Source: an uncultured Pedobacter sp. (GTDB taxonomy: Bacteria > Bacteroidota > Bacteroidia > Sphingobacteriales > Sphingobacteriaceae). Taken from it: a DNA stretch of 14,155 nt. This document shows, piece after piece, positions 1-6,544 of this stretch (within the stretch, counting starts at the first letter, position 1; every line of letters begins with the position of its first letter). The DNA is taken from NCBI RefSeq assembly GCF_946479715.1, contig NZ_CAMLHF010000150.1, positions 1-14,155 of the forward strand, given 5' to 3'. The translations under genes were made by a program, and so were the position numbers. The notes beneath the pieces are model-generated. The model made no database searches, had not been told where the DNA came from, and saw only the letters and a program-made list of their open reading frames with translations.

Positions 1-206
1 ACCATCGCCTGATACCTCACACCAAAAAGTCTTACAAACGACAAAAGGTCGTTCAAAGTCGTTCAAGAGTCGTTGGAAGGTCGTTGAAAAAATATATAGC
101 GATTCTTAAATGCATCCCAGTAAACAATAATCAAACAAGAAAAATCAGAACCGCCTAAAGAAAAATGAATTATCTTTATAGATTGGCACTAATATAATAT
201 GCTATT
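1..206. other. Left-edge region without a convincing gene
   Basis: Two plus-strand frames are open from the left edge, one to a stop at 107-109 and the other to a stop at 156-158. Either could be the tail of a gene that starts outside the window. Both translate the GTCGTT repeat into low-complexity basic peptide with no recognisable domain, so neither is called. A weak -7-like element (TATCTTTA, 171-178) precedes the gene at 207, but no matching -33 element is seen. Confidence 0.4.
37..85. repeat. Cluster of phased GTCGTT repeats with one inverted copy
   Basis: GTCGTT occurs four times, at 48-53, 58-63, 69-74 and 80-85, so the starts are 10, 11 and 11 bp apart, close to one helical turn. The reverse complement AACGAC lies at 37-42 and can pair with the first copy across the 5-nt spacer AAAAG. 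The bases between copies are A/G-rich and variable. The copies could be protein-binding half-sites on one DNA face or a degenerate short tandem repeat; the sequence does not decide. They lie 120 bp or more upstream of the first convincing gene. Confidence 0.6.
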
Positions 207-578
207 ATGGATAACAACAAATCATTGTCAGCATTCCTTCAAGGAAAATCATCTTCCTCGATTGAGCTTTTCAATCACTTTGTTTCATGTTTCCAACAAT
301 TAGGCGAGCTGAAATTCCATGCTACCAAAACAATGATAGCTTTCTCATCCCGCATCAACTTCGCTTACGTTATACAGTTTGGCAAAAACTTTATTGATGT
401 TGTATTTCCATTTAAACAACCATATGAAGACAATATGTGTTTTCGAAAAATAAAGCTTGTTCCAGGGAGTGATGATTACAATCACCATCTCCGAATATAT
501 TATAAAGAAGATATAAATGATGAGGTGTTAATGTATATGTCTATGGCCTATAAAAATGGAAACGTTAAATTATGTTAA
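207..578 (+). CDS. DUF5655 domain-containing protein
   Basis: This is a 123-residue soluble protein with no signal peptide or membrane segment. Its sequence resembles the DUF5655 family as I know it: an N-terminal SIELFNHF segment, then HATKTMIAF (about residues 38-46), a beta-rich stretch with FAYVIQFGKNFIDVVFPFK (52-70), and the C-terminal LVPGSDDYNHHLRIYYKEDI (84-103). The whole protein is essentially that one domain. The function of DUF5655 is not established; it also occurs as a domain at the end of larger proteins. The ATG at 207 is the first in-frame start and keeps the full domain. The gene stands alone, with 87 bp to bamD and no convincing promoter. Family call from memory, fairly sure; role unknown. 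Confidence 0.75.
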   Translation: MDNNKSLSAFLQGKSSSSIELFNHFVSCFQQLGELKFHATKTMIAFSSRINFAYVIQFGKNFIDVVFPFKQPYEDNMCFRKIKLVPGSDDYNHHLRIYYKEDINDEVLMYMSMAYKNGNVKLC

Positions 579-630
579 GCACTTGACAGGATGAATGCCT
601 TTACATAGCTTAGCGTCCTATTATTTTTAA

Positions 631-661
631 TTGACGGTATCGTATTATTAACTTATCTTTG
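631..661 (+). promoter_or_regulatory. Bacteroidota-type promoter for the bamD unit
   Basis: A perfect -7 element TATCTTTG (TAnnTTTG consensus) lies at 654-661, with TTG at 631-633 as the -33 element and a 20-bp spacer. Transcription would be expected to start about 4-7 nt after the TTTG, at or within 1-2 nt of the bamD ATG at 666, implying a leaderless or nearly leaderless transcript. The promoter match is direct; the start site is inferred. Confidence 0.6.
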
Positions 662-665
662 CAGA

Positions 666-1604
666 ATGTTTAAAATTAAACACGTATTACTATTAAGTTT
701 CACCATTATAGCCCTTACTATTGCTGGTTGTAAAAGTCAGTTTGAGAAGATCAGACTGAGCAACGACGTTGCAAAGAAGTACCAGGAGGCCATGAGGCTA
801 TATAACAAAAAGAATTATTCTAAGGCATTGATCTTATTCGAAGACTTGTCTCAAAAATACAGGGGAAGAGCTGAAGCCGAGGAATTGAATTATTACTACG
901 CACTAACTCTCTTTAAACTAAGAGATTACACTACTGCAAGATATCAATTCAAATCATTTGCAGATAGCTATCCAACTAGTAAATACGCAGAAGAGTGTAG
1001 ATATATGAGCGCTTATTGCTATTACCTGGATTCTCCAAGACCTAGCTTAGATCAGGAAAATACCTATAAAGCTATTGATGCATTACAACTCTTTATTAAC
1101 TTCTATCCAAAAAGCGAACGTGCTGTAGAGGCTGCAAAATACATTGGTATTCTGCGTACTAAACTTGAAGACAAAGCATATGCAAATGCAAAAATGTATT
1201 ATGAAATAGGTGGTAATGGTGGTGAAGCATCTAACTACAGAGCAGCTGTTATTGCACTAAAAAATGCACAAATTGATTATCCTGATATAAAATATTCAGA
1301 GGAAATGGATTTGTTAATGATCAAATCACAGTACGCTTTTGCTAAAAACAGTATTGAGGAACGTCAGGAAGACCGTTTCACAGAAGCAATTACCTATGCA
1401 AATGAATTTGCAGAAGCTCATCCTGAAAGTAAATACTTAAAGGAAGCAAATGCCTTAAAGAAAGATAGTGAATCTGGAATAGAAAGTGCTAAACGCTTTA
1501 TAGCTGAACGCCTTGCTAATTACGAAAAATATAAATCTCAATTAACAAAAGAAGCTAAAAGAGATAGTTCTGCAATTAATACAATTAAAACCCCCAACAG
1601 ATAA
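666..1604 (+). CDS. bamD: Outer membrane protein assembly factor BamD
   Basis: This 312-residue lipoprotein is a component of the BAM complex that inserts beta-barrel proteins into the outer membrane. The N-terminus has a basic start, a hydrophobic stretch and a lipobox IAGC, with the acylated cysteine at residue 22. The mature part is alpha-helical with TPR-like helix pairs: one around YQEAMRLYNKKNYSKALILF (39-58), then YYYALTLFKLRDYTTARYQF and the typical SYPTSKYAEE after it, and a third around FYPKSERAVEAAKYI. This arrangement is typical of BamD/YfiO. It is somewhat longer than many BamD proteins because of a charged C-terminal helix. The ATG is the only start that keeps the lipobox. The stop codon overlaps the next start by one base (TAATG), suggesting translational coupling with the omega gene. 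Confidence 0.92.
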   Translation: MFKIKHVLLLSFTIIALTIAGCKSQFEKIRLSNDVAKKYQEAMRLYNKKNYSKALILFEDLSQKYRGRAEAEELNYYYALTLFKLRDYTTARYQFKSFADSYPTSKYAEECRYMSAYCYYLDSPRPSLDQENTYKAIDALQLFINFYPKSERAVEAAKYIGILRTKLEDKAYANAKMYYEIGGNGGEASNYRAAVIALKNAQIDYPDIKYSEEMDLLMIKSQYAFAKNSIEERQEDRFTEAITYANEFAEAHPESKYLKEANALKKDSESGIESAKRFIAERLANYEKYKSQLTKEAKRDSSAINTIKTPNR

Positions 1605-1930
1605 TGAATACGAATAAACCCGCAATACCAAATACTACGGTTACTAGAAATGTTAATGATCTGGATCAAAAAACCGGAAACATCTATGAGTCTTTAGTAA
1701 TTATTTCTAAAAGGGCTAATCAGATTTCTAATAACATGAAAGAAGAGCTTCACGGCAAATTAGCTGAGTTTGCATCTTCTAATGATAATCTTGAAGAGAT
1801 TTTTGAGAACAGGGAGCAAATTGAGATCAGCAAACACTATGAGCGTTTACCAAAACCTTCATTAATTGCTATTGACGAATTTCTGAACGACAAAATTTAT
1901 TACAGAAATCCTGCTAAAGAGCAACAATAA
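1604..1930 (+). CDS. rpoZ: RNA polymerase omega subunit-like protein (Rpb6/RpoZ family, Bacteroidota type)
   Basis: A 108-residue cytoplasmic protein predicted to be the small omega subunit that helps assemble and stabilise RNA polymerase by clamping the beta' subunit. Recognition rests on the central helix NIYESLVIISKRANQIS (about 26-42), which matches the omega/Rpb6 pattern of a short helix followed by R-A-x-Q-I, and on the C-terminal KPSLIAIDEFLNDKIYYR, which I know from Bacteroidota omega-like proteins downstream of bamD. The divergent middle and longer C-terminus differ from the proteobacterial RpoZ. Its ATG shares a base with the bamD stop codon, so translation is probably coupled; 41 bp separate it from coaBC. 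Confidence 0.8.
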   Translation: MNTNKPAIPNTTVTRNVNDLDQKTGNIYESLVIISKRANQISNNMKEELHGKLAEFASSNDNLEEIFENREQIEISKHYERLPKPSLIAIDEFLNDKIYYRNPAKEQQ

Positions 1931-1971
1931 TATCACGCATAGGTATTAAACTGCATCAATGCATTAAAACC

Positions 1972-3165
1972 ATGCTAAAAGATAAAAATATTATTCTAGG
2001 CGTTTGCGGCAGCATTGCAGCATACAAATCAGCAACCCTGGTAAGGCTACTGGTAAAGGCTGGCGCAAACGTCAAAGTAATTCTCACTGCAGATGCGGCA
2101 AATTTCATCACTCCGCTCACGCTCGCAACACTATCAAAACATCCTGTTTACACCCAATACTTTGAAGAAGAAACCGGAGTTTGGAGTAATCATGTAGAAT
2201 TAGGTCTTTGGGCCGATTACCTGCTCATTGCACCGGCAAGTGCAAATACACTAGCAAAAATGGCCACCGGCCTATGCGACAACCTACTAACTGCAGTTTA
2301 TCTTTCAGCAAAGTGTCCTGTATTAGTTGCACCGGCAATGGATCTGGATATGTGGAAGCATGAAACCACTCAAACCAATATAGATAAACTATTGTCGTAT
2401 GGCAATCTTCTTATTTCTCCCGGAAAAGGAGAATTAGCTAGTGGCCTATATGGCGAAGGCAGAATGGCTGAGCCTGAAGAAATCGTTTCATTTCTATCAG
2501 AAACAATAAGTAAAGACCTTCCATTACTAGGGAAAAAAGTCCTTGTAACAGCAGGGCCTACTTATGAAGCTATAGATCCTGTACGTTTTATCGGAAATCA
2601 TTCTTCAGGCAAAATGGGTTTTGCCATTGCAGACCAGTTTTCTCGTTTAGGTGCTGAAGTAACGTTAATTACAGGACCAACAGCTGAAAAGAGCTCGCAA
2701 CAGCTCAAAAGAATAGATGTTGTAAGTGCTGCTCAAATGCTAACTGCATGTCAAAAAGAATTTCCTACTGTACAAATTACGGTAATGAGTGCTGCCGTTG
2801 CTGATTATACACCAGTAACTACAGCTAGTCAGAAAATAAAAAAAACCAGCGGCGAATTCAACCTGGAGTTAAAAAAGACAGAAGATATTCTGGCTACTTT
2901 AGGCAGACTGAAAACAGAAAATCAAATACTTGTTGGCTTTGCTTTAGAAACTGAAAATGAGGAAGAACATGCAAAGGGCAAGCTTACAAGGAAAAATCTT
3001 GATCTCATAATCCTTAATTCCTTAAATGACAAAGGAGCCGGTTTTAAGATGGATACCAATAAAATAACTATCTTTAATAAAGCATTTGAGAAGACGGTTT
3101 TTGAAATGAAATCGAAAACCGAGGTTGCCAAAGACATCTGCAATGAAATTTTAAAGCTTGTTTAA
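1972..3165 (+). CDS. coaBC: Bifunctional phosphopantothenoylcysteine decarboxylase/phosphopantothenate-cysteine ligase CoaBC (Dfp)
   Basis: A 397-residue enzyme for two coenzyme A steps: CoaB ligates cysteine to 4'-phosphopantothenate using CTP, and the FMN-dependent CoaC domain decarboxylates the product. The CoaC half (about 1-180) has the flavin-binding start GVCGSIAAYK (10-19), His74 in SNHVELGLWAD, APASANTLAKM (87-97), PAMDLDMW (121-128) and GELASGLYGEGRM (153-165). The CoaB half (about 187-397) has TAGPTYEAIDPVRFIGNHSS (193-212), SAAVADYTP, KIKK (288-291) and VGFALETE. Asn209 and Lys288 line up with the E. coli CoaB residues Asn210 and Lys289. Oddity: Asp124 and Ser157 stand where E. 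coli has Asn125 and Cys158, both important for decarboxylation. I recall the same PAMD and ELASG motifs in other Bacteroidota, so this is probably a lineage form rather than a dead enzyme. The DUF4835 gene follows after 2 bp. Confidence 0.94.
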   Translation: MLKDKNIILGVCGSIAAYKSATLVRLLVKAGANVKVILTADAANFITPLTLATLSKHPVYTQYFEEETGVWSNHVELGLWADYLLIAPASANTLAKMATGLCDNLLTAVYLSAKCPVLVAPAMDLDMWKHETTQTNIDKLLSYGNLLISPGKGELASGLYGEGRMAEPEEIVSFLSETISKDLPLLGKKVLVTAGPTYEAIDPVRFIGNHSSGKMGFAIADQFSRLGAEVTLITGPTAEKSSQQLKRIDVVSAAQMLTACQKEFPTVQITVMSAAVADYTPVTTASQKIKKTSGEFNLELKKTEDILATLGRLKTENQILVGFALETENEEEHAKGKLTRKNLDLIILNSLNDKGAGFKMDTNKITIFNKAFEKTVFEMKSKTEVAKDICNEILKLV

Positions 3166-3167
3166 GC

Positions 3168-4109
3168 ATGAAAAAACGCTACTTACTTATCTTAATTTTC
3201 CTTTTTATTTGCCAAACCTTTGTTAATGCTCAGGAATTAAATGCAAGAGTTCAGGTGCAGGCTCCTACTATCCCTAATATGGACAGAAGAAACCTGGAAG
3301 TTCTTGAAACTACCATAAGGGAGTTCTTAAATAATAACAGGTGGACTAACGAAAATTACAGCCCACAGGAGCGTATTGAATGCAATTTTGTAATCACTAT
3401 AACTGATTGGGATGGCAGTGCTGCCTATAAAGCGGAGGCACAGCTTCAATCTAGCAGACCGGTTTACGCATCAGCCTATAATAGTACGCTGCTTAATCTA
3501 AGTGATAAAGATTTCGATTTCAACTATGCTGAAGGTCAATCATTAGATTTCTCCGATCAAACTTATATTTCCAATCTTAGCTCTCTACTAAGTTACTATG
3601 CCTATACCATTATTGGCTTAGATAAAGATAGCTTTAGCCACCTTGGCGGCACTCCTTTCTATAAAAGGGCATCTACCATTCTAAACAACGCTCAGGTATC
3701 TGGCAATAAAGGCTGGAAAGCCTTTGATGGGTTACGCAACCGCTACTGGCTAAATGAAAATCTACTTAATAAAACCTTTGAAGAACTTAGAGTATTTATT
3801 TACGACTATCATTTTAATGGGCTTGACCGCTTGCAAGAAAATACCGGCCGTGGAGTGAAAAAAATGATAACCCTGCTTAGTGGATTAAAACAAATGGACA
3901 AACAGAAATTAGGTTCTATTTTTCCAAACTTCTACTTTTCTACAAAAGCGGATGAGGTTGTAAATGTCTTTTCTATTCCAACCGGAGATCCTTCTGATCG
4001 TATAAAAGCATACAATCTGCTTGTCCAAATTGATCCCGCCAACATCAATAAATACGAAACGCTCAATCAGGCAATTGCCCCTCTTAATCAAGGTCTTAAA
4101 AACAATTAA
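3168..4109 (+). CDS. DUF4835 family exported protein (called type IX secretion protein PorD in some annotations)
   Basis: A 313-residue exported protein. Residues 1-21 form a classic signal peptide with predicted cleavage after Ala21, leaving Gln as the first mature residue. There is no lipobox or later membrane segment, so it is probably periplasmic or attached to the outer membrane. Features I associate with DUF4835 are LNARVQVQAPTIPNMD (24-39), REFLNNNRWTNENYSPQERI (51-70), a YAYTIIGLDKDSFS stretch near the middle, and KGWKAFDGLRNRYWLNENLL further on. NCBI-style annotation has used the name PorD for this family, linking it to type IX secretion; I recall this and cannot verify it here, so no symbol is given. 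It starts 2 bp after coaBC and is surely co-transcribed. Confidence 0.82.
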   Translation: MKKRYLLILIFLFICQTFVNAQELNARVQVQAPTIPNMDRRNLEVLETTIREFLNNNRWTNENYSPQERIECNFVITITDWDGSAAYKAEAQLQSSRPVYASAYNSTLLNLSDKDFDFNYAEGQSLDFSDQTYISNLSSLLSYYAYTIIGLDKDSFSHLGGTPFYKRASTILNNAQVSGNKGWKAFDGLRNRYWLNENLLNKTFEELRVFIYDYHFNGLDRLQENTGRGVKKMITLLSGLKQMDKQKLGSIFPNFYFSTKADEVVNVFSIPTGDPSDRIKAYNLLVQIDPANINKYETLNQAIAPLNQGLKNN

Positions 4110-4127
4110 AAAAAATGTTAAAAATAT

Positions 4128-4157
4128 TTTGTTTATACGAATAGATTCGTACATTTG
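4128..4157 (+). promoter_or_regulatory. Promoter of the BlaI-M56 operon
   Basis: TTTG (4128-4131) and a perfect TAnnTTTG element, TACATTTG (4150-4157), are separated by 18 bp. Transcription is expected to begin near 4162-4164, giving a leader of roughly 22-24 nt. The palindromic operators occupy the spacer and the start site, so a bound repressor would directly block polymerase. Confidence 0.7.
4136..4151. promoter_or_regulatory. Operator 1 for BlaI-type repressor
   Basis: Perfect palindrome TACGAAT-AG-ATTCGTA, 7-bp arms around a 2-bp centre. It fills the spacer between the -33 and -7 elements and overlaps the first two bases of the -7. Binding by the adjacent BlaI/MecI-type protein is inferred from position and from autoregulation being the rule in this family. 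Confidence 0.72.
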
Positions 4158-4158
4158 A

Positions 4159-4176
4159 ATACGAAACAATTCGTAT
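4159..4176. promoter_or_regulatory. Operator 2 for BlaI-type repressor
   Basis: Palindrome ATACGAA-ACAA-TTCGTAT, 7-bp arms around a 4-bp centre, sharing the TACGAA/TTCGTA half-sites of operator 1. The two palindrome centres are 24 bp apart. This site covers the expected transcription start, directly after the -7 element. Two operators match the known arrangement of bla/mec dyads, though the half-site sequence differs from the staphylococcal TACA/TGTA. Confidence 0.7.
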
Positions 4177-4185
4177 AAACAAAAT

Positions 4186-4566
4186 ATGACAACATCAATA
4201 AACCTTAAGCCTACGGAAAGCGAACTAGAGATCTTACAGATATTGTGGGAAAAGGGCAATTGTACGGTTAGAGACGTTCATGAGATTTTAGAGAAAAGCA
4301 AAGACTCTGGTTATACCACTACGCTAAAGCTAATGCAGATTATGCACGAAAAAGGACTTGTTAAACGCGACACCTCTTCTAAAACTCATATTTATACTGC
4401 ACTTCTCAATCAGCAAAAAACAGAACAACATCTGGTAAATAAAATGATCGATAATGTTTTTAACGGATCGGCGGCGAGGTTAGTAATGCAAGCACTGGGG
4501 AACCACACCGCAAGCAAAGATGAAATTGATTCGATAAAAAAATATCTTGACGAATTAAGTAAGTAA
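4186..4566 (+). CDS. BlaI/MecI/CopY family transcriptional repressor
   Basis: A 126-residue cytoplasmic DNA-binding protein. Residues 8-75 form the winged-helix domain typical of BlaI/MecI: PTESELEILQILWEKGNCTV (9-28), the recognition-helix region GYTTTLKLMQIMHEKGLVKR (42-61), then a wing ending at HIYTAL. The C-terminal part has the dimerisation helices, including the family-like FNGSAARLVMQAL (about 92-104) and a final helix DEIDSIKKYLDELSK. In characterised relatives the dimer represses its own operon and is inactivated by proteolysis after the partner membrane protease senses a signal. Here the partner is encoded 27 bp downstream and two matching operators lie just upstream, so autoregulation of this two-gene operon is strongly implied. 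The signal is unknown, and nothing in the window points to beta-lactam resistance. Confidence 0.92.
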   Translation: MTTSINLKPTESELEILQILWEKGNCTVRDVHEILEKSKDSGYTTTLKLMQIMHEKGLVKRDTSSKTHIYTALLNQQKTEQHLVNKMIDNVFNGSAARLVMQALGNHTASKDEIDSIKKYLDELSK

Positions 4567-4593
4567 TAAACCTAAAGAACCAAATATAAACAC

Positions 4594-6414
4594 ATGGAAG
4601 CAATAGTAAACAACCTGATTAAAGCTACCGGATGGAGCATCTTCCACTCTCTATGGCAAGGCGCCATCATTTATGGTATATTGGTAGCTGTTACAAGTGC
4701 ATTTCCTAAAATAGATGCAAAAATCAAGCACAATATGGCCTATGGTGCATTGTGCCTTATATTTCTGGGGTTCTGCATTACATTCTTCACACTGTTTAAA
4801 CTTCCGGTAAATAGTGTTGCGATTGCGTCTAATCAAATTTCCAATGTACAGCAATCCGAATATCTTCTTCACTTGCCTCAAGATATGAGTAGCATCACAG
4901 AAAACTTTTTCCCTTATCTGGTTAGCGTATATAGTATTGGCATTTTGTTTCAGCTATTTATCCTGGCTATAGGCTATAAGAAATTACTAGATTTAAAATG
5001 GGCTGATCGTACTCCGGTTCCCACTTCATGGCGTCCGGTTTTTGAAACTATGGTGAGCAAATTAAAGCTTCGCCAGAATATTGAATTCTACTTATCTTCC
5101 AGAGTAAACGTTCCACTAGTTATCGGTTATTTAAAACCAGTAGTATTATTTCCAATTGCGTTGGCATCTCAGCTTGATATCAAACAAGTTGAAGCAATAT
5201 TAATTCATGAGCTTTCGCACATACGAAGAAACGACTATCTATTAAATTTAATAAAAACCGGTATTGAAACCATACTCTTCTTTAACCCATTTGTATGGCT
5301 GGGTGGCCGACTCATCAATATAGAACGTGAACATGCTTGTGATGATCTTGTTCTAAAATTTACCGGCAGCCCCCTAACCTATGCACATGCACTTTTAAAA
5401 CTTGAAATATTAAAAAATAAAACCACCCCTGCCCTTTCAATGGCAGCAACCGGAAAAGATCAACATTTGTATCAACGCATTAAAAGAATTACAGACATGA
5501 AAACCAATTATATGAATGCCAAACAGCAGATTTTGGCTATAACATTAACAATAGCTACTATAATATCCTTAGCCTGGATTAGTCCTGCAAAAAAAGCTCC
5601 TGCTATAAATAAGGCCGATCAACATAGCAAAAAGGTTGATATAGAAGGAATAGCTATAAAATCAAAAATACAGACACTGTTAGCACCAGTTGCTAACGAA
5701 GACTGTGACAATGACCTTGTAAAAACAGATACCTCAAAGAAAAAAAACAAGTTCAAAATTGTTACCATTGACGCAAAAGGGAATAAAAAAGAATATAACT
5801 CTCTTAAAGAAATGCCCGATAGCTTAAGACAGGAAGTAGTTAATGAATCATTTATGAATGATTTTAAGTTCGATTACAAGTTTAATCTTGACTCGGTAAC
5901 AAATGTAAGCATGGCCTATATAAAATCGCCTGAATTTCAGCAACAGATAAAAGACGTGCAAAAAAATGCTGCGGAAATGGCTAAGCATTTCAATTCTCCT
6001 GAATGGAAAAAACAACAGGCCGAGATTCAGCAAAAAGCCATTGAAATGAGCAATCATATAAACTCAAAAGAGTTCAAGCAACAACAAGAAATGGCATTTA
6101 AAATTGCTCAGGATATGCGCAAGAAATTTGAATCGCCGGAATGGAAAAAGCAACAAGCCGATATTCAGAAAAATGCTTTAGAAATGAGCAAAAGATTTAA
6201 TTCTGATGAATGGAAAAAACAACAGGCCGAGATGAAGAAAAACATGGAAGTGATGCGTGAAAAAATGAATTCTCCGGAATTTAAAAAACATATTGAAGAA
6301 ATGAAAGAGCTTCAAAACTCACCTGAGTATAAAGAGCTGAAAAGAAAATTTGATAATGGAATTGATAGCATTAAAAAGAAAAAAGGTATTAAAACAGATA
6401 TAGACCTGAATTGA
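4594..6414 (+). CDS. BlaR1-like M56 family membrane metallopeptidase with a C-terminal repeat domain
   Basis: A 606-residue polytopic inner-membrane zinc protease, the probable sensor partner of the repressor upstream. Four membrane segments are visible: about 13-37, 48-68, 105-128 and 313-330. The cytoplasmic protease region carries HELSH (205-209) and the downstream EREHACDD (244-251), which supplies the third zinc ligand, as in M56 peptidases. The part after the last membrane segment (331-606) should lie in the periplasm. It shows no penicillin-binding motifs (SxxK, SxN, KTG). Instead, after a linker, it contains five 23-residue repeats (445-559) and two shortened copies (560-590), consensus SPEWKKQQAEIQKNAxEM, rich in charged and Gln residues and probably helical or coiled-coil. 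The ligand is therefore probably not a beta-lactam. Downstream cleavage of the repressor is family knowledge, not shown here. Confidence 0.9.
   Translation: MEAIVNNLIKATGWSIFHSLWQGAIIYGILVAVTSAFPKIDAKIKHNMAYGALCLIFLGFCITFFTLFKLPVNSVAIASNQISNVQQSEYLLHLPQDMSSITENFFPYLVSVYSIGILFQLFILAIGYKKLLDLKWADRTPVPTSWRPVFETMVSKLKLRQNIEFYLSSRVNVPLVIGYLKPVVLFPIALASQLDIKQVEAILIHELSHIRRNDYLLNLIKTGIETILFFNPFVWLGGRLINIEREHACDDLVLKFTGSPLTYAHALLKLEILKNKTTPALSMAATGKDQHLYQRIKRITDMKTNYMNAKQQILAITLTIATIISLAWISPAKKAPAINKADQHSKKVDIEGIAIKSKIQTLLAPVANEDCDNDLVKTDTSKKKNKFKIVTIDAKGNKKEYNSLKEMPDSLRQEVVNESFMNDFKFDYKFNLDSVTNVSMAYIKSPEFQQQIKDVQKNAAEMAKHFNSPEWKKQQAEIQQKAIEMSNHINSKEFKQQQEMAFKIAQDMRKKFESPEWKKQQADIQKNALEMSKRFNSDEWKKQQAEMKKNMEVMREKMNSPEFKKHIEEMKELQNSPEYKELKRKFDNGIDSIKKKKGIKTDIDLN
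5926..6363 (+). repeat. 69-bp (23-residue) coding repeats in the M56 periplasmic domain
   Basis: Five complete in-frame 69-bp units start at 5926, 5995, 6064, 6133 and 6202, followed by a 48-bp unit (6271-6318) and a last partial unit. Each begins Ser-(Pro/Lys/Asp)-Glu-aromatic. Units 2 and 5 share a 26-nt identical stretch (6001-6026 and 6208-6233, exactly 207 bp apart), so at least some units arose by recent duplication or were homogenised by recombination. Unit 3 is the most diverged. Confidence 0.85.
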
Positions 6415-6465
6415 TCAAACACAGATCATACGAATTATAAACCACACAATAAAATTAGATTGAGG

Positions 6466-6491
6466 GCAGAAGAGAAATCTTCTGCTTTTTT
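6466..6491 (+). terminator. Rho-independent terminator after the BlaI-M56 operon
   Basis: Perfect 8-bp stem GCAGAAGA / TCTTCTGC closed by a GAAA tetraloop, followed directly by six T residues (6486-6491). G-U and A-U pairs could extend the base of the stem. It lies 52 bp after the M56 stop codon and separates that operon from recN. Confidence 0.88.
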
Positions 6492-6544
6492 GTTTGTAAG
6501 AATAAACATCCATTGATTAAGTTTTCATAATTTAGCAGAGTAAT

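Larger units (their letters stand above)
4124..4187. promoter_or_regulatory. Extended inverted repeat spanning the blaI-type promoter
   Basis: Two perfect 19-bp inverted arms, 4124-4142 and 4169-4187, flank a 26-bp centre. The right arm runs into the ATG (4186-4188) of the repressor gene. The inner ends of the arms contribute half-sites to the two 16-bp operators, while the outer part (GTTTATACGAAT / ATTCGTATAAAC and beyond) is symmetric in addition. The expected transcription start falls inside the centre, so the left arm would not be in the mRNA and the symmetry must act at DNA level, if at all. Confidence 0.75.

Noticed and set aside
37..85. CRISPR-like array
   Set aside because: The repeat unit is only 6 bp with 4-5 bp gaps; CRISPR repeats are over 20 bp with unique spacers of similar length, and no cas gene is present.
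1..158. Possible 3' ends of genes entering from the left edge (two open plus frames, stops at 107-109 and 156-158)
   Set aside because: Both translations are short, basic and low in complexity through the repeat, with no recognisable domain and nothing to choose between them.
4594..6414. Reading the BlaI-M56 pair as a beta-lactam resistance locus
   Set aside because: The membrane protease lacks a penicillin-binding sensor domain and no beta-lactamase or PBP gene is present in the window.
6429..6435. Possible extra BlaI half-site TACGAAT after the M56 gene
   Set aside because: There is no paired inverted half-site at the right distance; single TACGAA or TTCGTA copies also occur inside genes (for example near 6563) as expected by chance.
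6528..6535. TAATTTAG as a -7 promoter element for recN
   Set aside because: It has one mismatch to TAnnTTTG and no TTG/TTTG at the right distance upstream, so it is too weak to list as a promoter.
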